The position numbers and the translations under genes are program-made. Of a stretch of DNA of 20,695 bases, positions 7,729 through 15,233 are shown piece after piece. The stretch comes from Ruminococcaceae bacterium UBA1730. GTDB taxonomy: Bacteria > Bacillota > Clostridia > Oscillospirales > Acutalibacteraceae. Position 1 is the first letter of the stretch. Every line of letters starts with the position of its first letter. The stretch spans positions 1 to 20,695 of the forward strand of contig DCII01000009.1 of the NCBI GenBank assembly GCA_002315935.1. Direction: 5' to 3'. The notes under the pieces are model-generated. The model searched no databases and was not told the DNA's origin. It worked only from the letters and a program-made list of their open reading frames with translations.

Positions 7729-9909
7729 ATGAAAAACATTACAAACGCAAAATGGATAAAAAAGCCCACTCCGCAGGTCAATAAAGAAATAGTTTTTTCA
7801 AAGAATTTTGCCGTCAACGGCGAAGTCAGAAGGGCAACCCTTGAAGCAACCGCTCTCGGCGTTTATGAAGCAAAGCTCAACGGACAAAGAATAGGAGATT
7901 ATATTCTTGCTCCCGGCTGGACCTCATATAAGAACCGCATTCAGGTTCAGACCTATGATGTTACCGATATGCTTCAGAATGAAAATGAGCTTTCAATCGG
8001 TGTCGGTCCAGGATGGAAGGGCAACGATTATTTCCATTCAAACTGGGCATCATTCCCCTATCTCGGCGGCTGTGAGCTTGCAATTATCTGTGCTCTGACC
8101 GTTGAATTTGCGGATGGCTCTGAAATGACTGTTTACAGCGATAAAACATGGACTGCCGCAGAGGGCAGAAACAGATTTTCTCATATGTATAACGGCTATG
8201 TTTTTGACCCTGCATATGTTGACGATTCTCCCGAAAAGGCTGTTGAATTCGAGCATGATTTAAAATCGCTTCTTGACCAGCAGGGCGAAAAGATTATTGA
8301 GCAGGAAAGACTTCCCGTCAAAGAAATAATCATCACTCCCAAGGGCGAAACGGTTCTTGATTTCGGTCAGAATATGACGGGCTATGTTGAATTCAAAATC
8401 AAGGGCAACAAGGGCGAAAAGGTCACAATCAAGCACGGCGAGGTGCTTGATGCAGAAGGTAATTTCTACCGTGACAATCTCCGTGATGCCGCCGCAGAAG
8501 CATCATTTATATGCGACGGAGAAGAACATATCCATAAGCCTGAATATAACTTCTTCGGCTTCCGTTATGTTAAACTCGAAAACTGGAGTGACGAAGTCAG
8601 AAAAGAGAATTTCACGGCAATAGTCGTTCATTCGGATATAAAGCGTACGGGTTATTTTGAATGCTCAGATGCAAGGCTCAATCAGTTTTTCAGCAATGTT
8701 ATCTGGGGTCAGAAGGGCAACTTCCTTGATGTTCCGACCGACTGTCCCCAGCGTGACGAGCGTCTCGGTTGGACGGGCGATGCTCAGGTGTTCGCAAAAA
8801 CCGCTTCATATAACTACGATGTTGAAAAATTCTTCACAAAGTGGCTTGCCGATGTGAGAGCAGACCAAACAGGTTGGGGAAGTATTCCTCATGTTATTCC
8901 GAATGTTTTCCATCCCGATGACGAATGCTCCGCCGCATGGGCAGACTGCGTAACAGTTATCCCCTGGCAGATGTATCTGACCTACGGAAACAAAGAGCTT
9001 CTCGAGGAATCACTCGATTCAATGAAGAATTATCTTGAATATATCAATGACCACACATGGGACGGAATATGGGCACACGGTCACCATTTCGGCGACTGGC
9101 TTAATCTTGACGGAAGCAACCCTCAGGACTGCTCCAACGGAACGGATAAAGACCTTATAGCCCAGGCATTCGCAGTCTATTCTCTCAGAATATTAATCAA
9201 ATCTCTTGAGGTCTGCGGAAAGGATGCGGAGGAATATAAAACCTGTCTTGATGGCAGAATCAAGGCATTCAGAGATAAATATATGACCTTCGGCAGAATC
9301 AAATCCGAATATGCAACGCAGACCGCCTGTGCTCTCGCAACATATTTCGACATAAGCGACAACATCAAAGAGGTTGCCCGTCAGTTAAATGACCTTGTCA
9401 GAGAATGCGGACACCTCAAAACAGGCTTTGTCGGCACTCCGTATCTTCTCCACGCTCTGAGTGACAACGGCCACATCAAGACCGCTTATGACCTTATTCT
9501 CCGTGAAGAATATCCCTCATGGCTCTTCTCGGTCAAAATGGGTGCAACAACGGTCTGGGAGCATTGGGACAGTGTCAGAGAAGACGGAACAATGTGGAGC
9601 ACATCAATGAACTCATTCAACCATTATGCTTACGGTTGCTCTGCCGACTGGCTTTACGGCGATGCCGCAGGAATAAAGGTTGATGAAGAAAATCCTGCAT
9701 TCAGGCATATTATCTTTGCTCCGCTGACAGATGAAAGACTCACCTATGTCAAGGCATCAATTGAAAGCAGATTCGGAACCGTTGCTTCCTATTGGAAGAC
9801 GGAAAACGGCAAAACCGAATATGAATTCACCGTTCCCGCAGGCTGCACCGCAACCGTTATCCTGAACGGCAAGAAAACCGAAATCGGCGAAGGCGTTCAT
9901 AAATTTTAA
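7729..9909 (+). CDS. Glycoside hydrolase family 78 alpha-L-rhamnosidase
   Basis: A 726-aa inverting alpha-L-rhamnosidase, releasing terminal L-rhamnose from glycans or plant glycosides. Domain order is an N-terminal jelly-roll (about 20-180), a second beta domain (about 195-305), the (alpha/alpha)6 catalytic barrel (about 310-640), and a C-terminal beta domain. The family signature DCPQRDERLGWTGDA (338-352) holds the general acid region (Asp338, Asp343/Glu344, Asp351). The distal catalytic Glu is in TVWEHWDS (Glu611). It is shorter than many 900-1,000 residue members. With no signal peptide it should act in the cytoplasm on imported rhamnosides. ATG 7729 is preferred over ATG 7723 because AGGAGG (7715-7720) is only two bases from the latter. 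No rhamnose catabolic or transport genes are adjacent. Confidence 0.93.
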   Translation: MKNITNAKWIKKPTPQVNKEIVFSKNFAVNGEVRRATLEATALGVYEAKLNGQRIGDYILAPGWTSYKNRIQVQTYDVTDMLQNENELSIGVGPGWKGNDYFHSNWASFPYLGGCELAIICALTVEFADGSEMTVYSDKTWTAAEGRNRFSHMYNGYVFDPAYVDDSPEKAVEFEHDLKSLLDQQGEKIIEQERLPVKEIIITPKGETVLDFGQNMTGYVEFKIKGNKGEKVTIKHGEVLDAEGNFYRDNLRDAAAEASFICDGEEHIHKPEYNFFGFRYVKLENWSDEVRKENFTAIVVHSDIKRTGYFECSDARLNQFFSNVIWGQKGNFLDVPTDCPQRDERLGWTGDAQVFAKTASYNYDVEKFFTKWLADVRADQTGWGSIPHVIPNVFHPDDECSAAWADCVTVIPWQMYLTYGNKELLEESLDSMKNYLEYINDHTWDGIWAHGHHFGDWLNLDGSNPQDCSNGTDKDLIAQAFAVYSLRILIKSLEVCGKDAEEYKTCLDGRIKAFRDKYMTFGRIKSEYATQTACALATYFDISDNIKEVARQLNDLVRECGHLKTGFVGTPYLLHALSDNGHIKTAYDLILREEYPSWLFSVKMGATTVWEHWDSVREDGTMWSTSMNSFNHYAYGCSADWLYGDAAGIKVDEENPAFRHIIFAPLTDERLTYVKASIESRFGTVASYWKTENGKTEYEFTVPAGCTATVILNGKKTEIGEGVHKF

Positions 9910-9915
9910 AAGCAC

Positions 9916-9958
9916 AAGGACTTTGAAGTTATCGCAATTGATAAACCTCAAAGTCCTT
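9916..9958. terminator. Hairpin between convergent rhamnosidase and beta-propeller genes
   Basis: AAGGACTTTGA (9916-9926) pairs with TCAAAGTCCTT (9948-9958), with an inner TTATC/GATAA stem. There is no strong T-run on the plus strand; on the minus strand GTGCTTTT follows. It probably separates the two converging transcripts. Confidence 0.6.
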
Positions 9959-9994
9959 TAACTGTTCACGATGCTTGATTAAAAGTCAAGTGCC

Positions 9995-10810
9995 TTAAAA
10001 TTCATATTCTCTTATGAATGTATTGATAAATATTGTTCCCAAATCAATTGCAACGAGATAGGTTTTTCCGTCTTTCTCTATGAAGGTCATTCCCTCGCCC
10101 TCGCCGCCGAGAAGGTTGCGGTCAATTATTTTTTCGGATTCGCCCGTATGAACATTGACCTTATAAATCGCCTGCGTTTCGTCATTGGTTGCGGCATACA
10201 TGAAGCCGTCTCTGAATTCACAGCCCTGAATTGACGGAATTGTTTTCGAAAGCTGAACCCTTGAAACCTCTTTCATGCCGTTATTTATGTCATAGGCAAG
10301 AATCATTGTCGGCTTCTTCGAGTGGTCCATGCAGTAAAGATAACCTGTTTCGGGGTCAACCGTTACCCACGGCATACCCCTTGTGATAAGCTCCGCATCC
10401 ATTATATAGTAATCAACAAGCTCAAGCGTTTCGGGGTCAAAAACTCCGATTATCGGATAATCCCAGACCTTGCTGTCTTCCATTCCGGCATAGATTTTTC
10501 CGTTATAATAGCTCATTCCGCCGATATGCTTTATTCCGAAAGCGGAAAGTTCCTCGGGAATAGCCGAAAGATTGGCATTGATTGTTGAAATTCCGTCAAG
10601 CTCCGTTCTGATAAGAGTTGTTTTCGAGGAAAAGAAATAGGATTCTCCGTCAGTCGCAATCCCCTGCGAGCGGAAATATGCTCCTGCTCCGACTATGTTC
10701 GTTTTCGATTCCTCGCTTCTGTTCCACGAGCCGATAAGCTCAATTCCCGAGGTGAGAGCATAAAACGGAAGCATTAATGTTACCATTATCCATGAAATTA
10801 TTTTATACAT
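9995..10810 (-). CDS. Secreted beta-propeller-like protein, function unknown
   Basis: A 271-aa protein with an N-terminal hydrophobic signal (about residues 1-22). The rest is repeated strand-turn units such as SQGIATDGESYFFSS, GGMSYYNGKIYAGM, IGVFDPETLELVDYY, VTVDPETGYLYCMD and GCEFRDGFMYAATND, typical of a five- or six-bladed propeller of the SMP-30/NHL/quinoprotein-like kind. It shows no catalytic signature I can name. Acidic pairs in several blades could bind a metal. AAGGGGGA precedes the ATG by eight bases, and a near-consensus promoter lies close upstream, so the leader is short. It is convergent with the rhamnosidase and divergent from pgcA. It may be a surface binding protein or a lactonase-like enzyme; neither is supported beyond the fold guess. 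Confidence 0.7.
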   Translation of the reverse strand: MYKIISWIMVTLMLPFYALTSGIELIGSWNRSEESKTNIVGAGAYFRSQGIATDGESYFFSSKTTLIRTELDGISTINANLSAIPEELSAFGIKHIGGMSYYNGKIYAGMEDSKVWDYPIIGVFDPETLELVDYYIMDAELITRGMPWVTVDPETGYLYCMDHSKKPTMILAYDINNGMKEVSRVQLSKTIPSIQGCEFRDGFMYAATNDETQAIYKVNVHTGESEKIIDRNLLGGEGEGMTFIEKDGKTYLVAIDLGTIFINTFIREYEF

Positions 10811-10833
10811 ACTGAGTCCCCCTTTTTGAAAAC

Positions 10834-10862
10834 ATTATATCAAAGTATCCATCTGCCGTCAA
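10834..10862 (-). promoter_or_regulatory. Sigma-A promoter for the secreted propeller gene
   Basis: On the minus strand: -35 TTGACG (10857-10862), 17-base spacer, -10 TATAAT (10834-10839), a near-consensus promoter. Its -35 lies 27 bases from the divergent pgcA -35. Confidence 0.85.
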
Positions 10863-10889
10863 CTGTCGTTTTTTGCGTTCAAAAAATAA

Positions 10890-10918
10890 TTGACAAAGAT
10901 AACGAAAAGATATAAAAT
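10890..10918 (+). promoter_or_regulatory. Sigma-A promoter for pgcA and the microprotein
   Basis: -35 TTGACA (10890-10895), 17-base spacer, -10 TAAAAT (10913-10918), with a short leader to ATG 10949. Confidence 0.85.
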
Positions 10919-10948
10919 ATTATAACAAATATGAAAAGAGGAATTATT

Positions 10949-12670
10949 ATGAATGATGTAAAAAGCCTCTATGAGCTTTGGCTCGAAAAGACAAAAAACA
11001 ACGAAGAAATTCAGAATGAGCTTCTTGCCGTCAATGGCAATGATGATGAAATTCTTGACCGTTTTTACAGAAACCTCGAATTTGGTACTGCCGGTCTGCG
11101 TGGAGTTCTCGGTGCAGGCACAAACAGAATGAACACCTACACCGTCTGCCAGGCAACGCAGGGACTTGCGGATTATCTCAACGGAAAATATGAAGCCTCA
11201 AGCGTTGCAATCGGCTATGATTCAAGAATCAAGTCCGATGTTTTCTCGAAGGAATGTGCAGAGGTTCTTGCCGCAAACGGAATTAAGGTATATATCTATT
11301 CTCAGCTCATGCCCACTCCCTTTGTTTCGTTCGCTGTTATGCGTCTGAAATGCAAGAGCGGTATCGTTATCACCGCAAGCCACAATCCTTCAAAATATAA
11401 CGGCTATAAATGCTATGACCCGGCAGGTTACCAGATGACCGAGGAAGCCGCAGATGCAACCTATGAATGCATCCGCAAGGTTGATATGTTTGACGGAATC
11501 AAGCGTATTCCCTTTGATGAGGGCATTGAAAAGGGTCTGATTGAGTTTATCGGAGACGATATAATCGAAGAATTCTATGCTCAGGTTATGGCAAGACCAA
11601 TCAATCCCGAGCTGATAAAGAATACTGACCTCAAGGTTATCTATACCCCTCTCAACGGCACGGGCAGAATTCCCGTAACAACCGTTCTGAACAGAGCCGG
11701 GTTCAAAAATATCAAGGTTGTCAAGGAACAGGAAATGCCGGACGGCAGCTTCCCGACCTGCCCCTACCCCAATCCCGAAATCAAGCAGGTTTTCGAATGC
11801 GGTCTTAAAATGACAGAGGACTTCAGAGCCGACCTCATGCTTGCAACCGACCCGGACTGCGACAGAGTAGGCATTGCCGTTCGCAACGGTGAAGAATATG
11901 TTCTTCTCAGCGGAAACGATGTCGGAGTTCTGCTGACAGATTATATTCTCCGTGCAAAGAAAGAAAAAGGCATTCTCCCCGAAAATCCCGTTATGACAAA
12001 ATCCTTTGTTTCAACCCGTCTTGTTGACAAGGTTGCCGCAAAATACGGTTGCAAATGCCATGATGTGCTCACGGGCTTCAAATATGTCGGCGAATTCATT
12101 GCAGGTCTTGAGAAGAACGGAAAAGAATCCGATTTTGTTATGGGCTTTGAAGAGAGCTACGGTTATCTTATCGGCACTCACGCAAAGGATAAAGACGGCG
12201 TTGCCGCTTCGCTCATGATATGCGAAATGGCCGCCTATTTCAAAGAAAAGGGCAAAACTCTTGTTGAGGCTCTTGCGGATATTTACAGCGAATTCGGATA
12301 TTACAGCAACAAGCTTTATAACTTCGTTTTCGAAGGTGCAAGCGGCATGATGAAGATGAAGGAAATCATGGACAATACAAGAGAAAATCCTCCTGCCGAG
12401 CTTGCCGGAATGAAGGTTGCCGCCGTCCAGAATTTCACGGCAGGAACCGAAACAGACACCGCAACCGGTGCAGTTTCCGCTCTCCCGTTCCCGAAAGCCA
12501 ATGTGCTTGCCTACGGTCTTCCCGAAGGCAATTTTGCAATAGTCAGACCCTCGGGCACAGAGCCGAAAATCAAGGTTTATGTTACAGGCTGCGGAAAGAG
12601 CTCCGAAGATGCGGAAAAGATTGCAGAAGCAATCGGAGAATCAATGAAATCACTTCTTAAGGTGGACTAA
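10949..12670 (+). CDS. pgcA: Phosphoglucomutase/phosphomannomutase (alpha-D-phosphohexomutase)
   Basis: A 573-aa cytoplasmic phosphosugar mutase interconverting glucose-1-phosphate and glucose-6-phosphate (possibly mannose phosphates), feeding UDP-glucose and wall polymer synthesis. Its length and wording resemble Bacillus PgcA. Motifs: N-terminal EFGTAGLRG and GAGTNRMN; the active-site serine in TASHNP (Ser144); the Mg-binding loop TDPDCDR; the sugar-binding loop GFEESYG; and the C-terminal phosphate-binding RPSGTEPK. ATG 10949 is chosen because AAGAGGA lies six to seven bases before it; an in-frame ATG at 10931 has no such site. The next gene begins one base after the stop, so the two are co-translated from one strong promoter. 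Confidence 0.93.
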   Translation: MNDVKSLYELWLEKTKNNEEIQNELLAVNGNDDEILDRFYRNLEFGTAGLRGVLGAGTNRMNTYTVCQATQGLADYLNGKYEASSVAIGYDSRIKSDVFSKECAEVLAANGIKVYIYSQLMPTPFVSFAVMRLKCKSGIVITASHNPSKYNGYKCYDPAGYQMTEEAADATYECIRKVDMFDGIKRIPFDEGIEKGLIEFIGDDIIEEFYAQVMARPINPELIKNTDLKVIYTPLNGTGRIPVTTVLNRAGFKNIKVVKEQEMPDGSFPTCPYPNPEIKQVFECGLKMTEDFRADLMLATDPDCDRVGIAVRNGEEYVLLSGNDVGVLLTDYILRAKKEKGILPENPVMTKSFVSTRLVDKVAAKYGCKCHDVLTGFKYVGEFIAGLEKNGKESDFVMGFEESYGYLIGTHAKDKDGVAASLMICEMAAYFKEKGKTLVEALADIYSEFGYYSNKLYNFVFEGASGMMKMKEIMDNTRENPPAELAGMKVAAVQNFTAGTETDTATGAVSALPFPKANVLAYGLPEGNFAIVRPSGTEPKIKVYVTGCGKSSEDAEKIAEAIGESMKSLLKVD

Positions 12671-12671
12671 T

Positions 12672-12914
12672 ATGAATAAGAAAAATATTTTCGTCAGAGG
12701 AATGGCAATTTTTCTCGTGGTTATTCTTGTTATCGGAGTTATTGCAGTCGGCATAAGTGCTCTTGCAGTTGAAGATGCTCCTCTCATGGCAACAGCTCCT
12801 TCTCCCGAAACAGGAAGCAGAAACAACATTCTTGTTTTTGTTGCGATAATCGCCGCTCTCGTTCTTATGGCAGTATGTATCGTTATTCCGAAGCTTAAAA
12901 AGAAGGATGAATAA
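12672..12914 (+). CDS. 80-aa membrane microprotein with SPETG sortase-like tail
   Basis: Function not recognised. Residues about 8-32 form a signal peptide or membrane helix ending ALA. The mature extracellular part is very short (about 33-49) and ends in SPETG (44-48). A second hydrophobic segment (53-73) and the charged tail KLKKKDE follow. This is a signal peptide joined almost directly to a sortase-type sorting signal. Cleavage after ALA and at the T-G bond would release or anchor a peptide of about 15 residues. If uncleaved, it is a two-helix membrane hairpin. AAGGTGG lies at the end of pgcA six bases before the ATG, and the stop and start are one base apart, so it is translationally coupled to pgcA. 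A terminator follows, making a two-gene operon. Confidence 0.78.
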   Translation: MNKKNIFVRGMAIFLVVILVIGVIAVGISALAVEDAPLMATAPSPETGSRNNILVFVAIIAALVLMAVCIVIPKLKKKDE

Positions 12915-12922
12915 ATGAATTC

Positions 12923-12957
12923 AAAACACAGGTGGAGCTGCTTCATCTGTGTTTTTT
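12923..12957 (+). terminator. Rho-independent terminator after the pgcA operon
   Basis: AAAACACAG (12923-12931) pairs with CTGTGTTTT (12947-12955). The stem extends inward by five pairs with two G-U wobbles, and a T-run follows. It starts nine bases after the stop. Confidence 0.85.
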
Positions 12958-13037
12958 CTGTGTTTTCATTTCAACTCAGATAACATTTTTTCTATGTGAC
13001 AAAATATAACAAAATATTATTAATTTATGTTTTTTTC

Positions 13038-13066
13038 TTTACAAAAGGTAACGGCAGTGATATAAT
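13038..13066 (+). promoter_or_regulatory. Sigma-A promoter of the pyrR-uracil permease operon
   Basis: -35 TTTACA (13038-13043), 17-base spacer, -10 TATAAT (13061-13066). The transcript would start near 13073, giving a leader of about 130 bases that contains the pyr attenuator. Confidence 0.85.
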
Positions 13067-13089
13067 AACTCAAGATAATTTCTTTAAGT

Positions 13090-13107
13090 TCGGTACGGAG
13101 ATGCCGA
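13090..13107 (+). promoter_or_regulatory. PyrR-binding hairpin (anti-antiterminator)
   Basis: TCGGTA and TGCCGA form a six-pair stem (one U-G) closing the loop CGGAGA. The known PyrR-binding RNA consensus is ARUCCNGNGAGGYU. The loop part CNGNGA fits exactly, and the stem positions that differ are paired changes (A-U to G-C, C-G to A-U), so the structure is kept. It is preceded by TTCTTTAA, as in Bacillus pyr leaders. With UMP-loaded PyrR bound, this hairpin should free the downstream terminator. Identification rests on this pattern and on pyrR being the next gene. Confidence 0.8.
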
Positions 13108-13138
13108 CAAGATTTGCGGAATATTTCGGGCAATTTAT

Positions 13139-13177
13139 GCCCTGCTTCTACGGTCTTGCCTCGGCAGGGTCGTTTTT
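13139..13177 (+). terminator. pyr leader attenuator terminator
   Basis: GCCCTGC (13139-13145) pairs with GCAGGGT (13164-13170), followed by CGTTTTTTATTT. It lies upstream of the pyrR start, so it is an attenuator. Its right arm TCGGCA (13161-13166) plus CTTG (13155-13158) is complementary, with a two-base bulge, to TGCCGACAAG (13102-13111), the right arm of the PyrR-binding hairpin and its flank. That pairing would form the antiterminator when PyrR is not bound. A second, competing stem is GGGCA/TGCCC (13128-13142). Confidence 0.8.
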
Positions 13178-13201
13178 TATTTGGTAAAAAGAGGTGAGAG
13201 C

Positions 13202-13735
13202 GTGGAATTCAAATCCTATCTTATGGACAGTGCCGCTGTCAACCGTGCTCTTGCACGAATTTCTCATGAAATTGTTGAAAGAAACAGCGACTGCGAAGAA
13301 ATCTGCATAATCGGAATTATGCGAAGAGGTGCTCCTCTTGCAGATATTCTTGCCAAAAAGGTTTCTTCCCTCGGCATTGAAACAAAAATCGGCTATCTGG
13401 ATATCACACTTTATCGAGATGACCTTTCCGAAACGGATATTCAGCCCGAAGTCAATGCAACCGAAATTGATTTCGGCATTGCAGGCAAAACAGTCGTCAT
13501 GGTTGATGATGTGCTTTATACGGGAAGAACCGCCCGTGCCGCAATGGAGGCTCTCATCAAGCTCGGCAGACCTTCCAAAATTCAGTTTGCCGCTCTCGTT
13601 GACAGAGGGCACAGAGAATTGCCGATTGTTGCAGATTATGTCGGCAAAAATGTTCCAACCTCAAGGAACGAGGTTATAGTTGTTAAAACTCCCCCGTTCG
13701 ACAATGAGGTCAGCGTATCAATCTGGCAAAGGTAA
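13202..13735 (+). CDS. pyrR: PyrR, bifunctional pyr attenuation regulator / uracil phosphoribosyltransferase
   Basis: A 177-aa phosphoribosyltransferase-fold protein. In Firmicutes, PyrR binds UMP and then the leader RNA of pyrimidine genes to promote termination; it also has weak uracil phosphoribosyltransferase activity. The PRPP-binding signature VVMVDDVLYTGRTARAA is present (centred near residue 103). GIMRRGAPLA gives the PRPP loop, and the YRDDL segment matches PyrR rather than Hpt or Upp. The GTG at 13202 is chosen because GAGGTG lies five bases before it, whereas the in-frame TTG at 13181 has no such site. The gene follows its own attenuator and is followed after 46 bases by a uracil permease, so the operon is self-regulated by UMP. 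No other pyr biosynthetic gene is present here. Confidence 0.95.
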   Translation: MEFKSYLMDSAAVNRALARISHEIVERNSDCEEICIIGIMRRGAPLADILAKKVSSLGIETKIGYLDITLYRDDLSETDIQPEVNATEIDFGIAGKTVVMVDDVLYTGRTARAAMEALIKLGRPSKIQFAALVDRGHRELPIVADYVGKNVPTSRNEVIVVKTPPFDNEVSVSIWQR

Positions 13736-13781
13736 AAAGGTAAAGAAACGCTCAGGCGTTGAAAATATGGAGGTATTTTTT

Positions 13782-15143
13782 ATGAAACTTGCTTTTGGCG
13801 TAAAAGACAAGCCCAAGTTCCCACAGCTTATCATCTTTGCATTCCAGCAGCTCCTTGCAATTCTTGCGGCAACCATCGTTGTTCCCGTTATCATCAACGG
13901 CAACGCAGGCCTTGAAGGTGCAGACGCAATGAGCCAGAGTGCCGCTCTTTTCGGAGCCGGCATTGGCACAATTGTTTATCTTCTTTTCACGAAGTTCAAA
14001 AGCCCCGTTTTCCTCGGCTCTTCATTCGCATTTCTCGGCTCGATGACAGTTGCCTTCACAGGTGCTGTAACAGTTGCAGCAGGCTATGCAGGTCTTATCC
14101 TCGGTGCGGTTTTCGCAGGTCTTGTTTATGTTGTTCTTGCAATCTGCGTTAAGTTTGCAGGCGTTAAATGGCTCAACAAGCTCATGCCCGCAGTTGTTAT
14201 CGGACCTACCGTTGCAATCATCGGTCTTTCGCTTGCAGGCAACGCAGTCGGCGATGCTCTCAAATTCGCAAAAGACGGTCATCTCATGGGCGTTAAGGGC
14301 TGGATCGGTCTTGGCTGTGCACTTGTTACTCTTTTCACAGTTATGCTTTGCTCCGTTTTCGGCAAGAAGATGGCAAAGCTCATTCCCTTCGTTATCGGTA
14401 TCCTTGCAGGCTATGCAGTTGCAACAGTCTTCACTCTTATCGGCAACGGCACCGGCAACGAAAACCTTGTTGTTGTTGACTGGTCAGCATTTCAGAACAT
14501 GAGCTGGGTTCCCGATTTCACCTTCCTCAAGGCATTCAACGGCGGCTTCAGCTCCCTTAATCCCGCATATATCGGAACCATCGCAGTTGCATATGTTCCC
14601 GTTGCGTTCGTTGTTTTTGCAGAGCATATCGCTGACCACAAGAACCTTTCCTCAATCATCGGCACAGAGCTTCTCGAGGATCCCGGTCTCCACAGAACTC
14701 TTCTCGGCGACGGTATCGGTTCAATGGTTGGTTCATTCTTCGGCGGATGCCCCAACACAACCTACGGCGAATCAATCGGCTGCGTAGCAATCACCGGCAA
14801 CGCTTCGGTTATTACAATTCTTGCAACCGCAATCATGGCAATTGTTGCTTCCTTCTGTGCTCCCTTTGTTACATTCCTTTCAACCATCCCCGGCTTCGTT
14901 ATGGGCGGTGTATGCATCACTCTTTACGGCTTCATCGCAGTTTCGGGTCTTAAGATGATTCAGAAGGTTAACCTTGATGAAAACAAGAATCTCTTTGTTG
15001 TTGCAGTTGTTCTTATCACAGGCATAGGCGGAATGAGCCTTCAGATTGGTACAGAATCAACATCAGTTACCCTTACCGCTATTGCAACAGCTCTCATTCT
15101 CGGCATCATCACAAACATCGTTCTTTCAAAGAAAAAAGCATAA
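13782..15143 (+). CDS. uraA: Uracil permease (NCS2 nucleobase:cation symporter)
   Basis: A 453-aa integral membrane protein of the NCS2/UraA family, importing uracil with protons. It shows the expected succession of about 14 hydrophobic segments and the substrate motifs of UraA: FAEHIADH (Glu281 and following His) and NTTYGESIG (Glu330). The start at 13782 has GGAGGT seven bases upstream. It is the second gene of the pyrR operon and under the same attenuator, which fits salvage being turned off when UMP is plentiful. PyrP is the name used for the same protein in Bacillus. A large composite hairpin follows the stop. Confidence 0.93.
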   Translation: MKLAFGVKDKPKFPQLIIFAFQQLLAILAATIVVPVIINGNAGLEGADAMSQSAALFGAGIGTIVYLLFTKFKSPVFLGSSFAFLGSMTVAFTGAVTVAAGYAGLILGAVFAGLVYVVLAICVKFAGVKWLNKLMPAVVIGPTVAIIGLSLAGNAVGDALKFAKDGHLMGVKGWIGLGCALVTLFTVMLCSVFGKKMAKLIPFVIGILAGYAVATVFTLIGNGTGNENLVVVDWSAFQNMSWVPDFTFLKAFNGGFSSLNPAYIGTIAVAYVPVAFVVFAEHIADHKNLSSIIGTELLEDPGLHRTLLGDGIGSMVGSFFGGCPNTTYGESIGCVAITGNASVITILATAIMAIVASFCAPFVTFLSTIPGFVMGGVCITLYGFIAVSGLKMIQKVNLDENKNLFVVAVVLITGIGGMSLQIGTESTSVTLTAIATALILGIITNIVLSKKKA

Positions 15144-15162
15144 TAAACTGCAATTTATACGG

Positions 15163-15219
15163 TAAATCCCCCATTACAGCACCTTTTTACACTTGAAAGG
15201 TGTTAGGGGGATTTATCTT
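15163..15219 (+). terminator. Composite hairpin between uracil permease and methyltransferase genes
   Basis: TAAATCCCCC (15163-15172) pairs with GGGGGATTTA (15206-15215), enclosing an inner CACCTTT/AAAGGTG stem. A short TCTTTT follows. It probably ends the pyrR-uraA transcript. It lies eight bases before the next ribosome binding site, so it may also sit in the leader of the methyltransferase if read-through occurs. Confidence 0.7.
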
Positions 15220-15233
15220 TTCGGAGGCAAAAA

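Noticed and set aside
13091..13106. Possible nucleotide riboswitch other than a PyrR site
   Set aside because: The loop matches the PyrR consensus and pyrR is the next gene; no other riboswitch core was seen.
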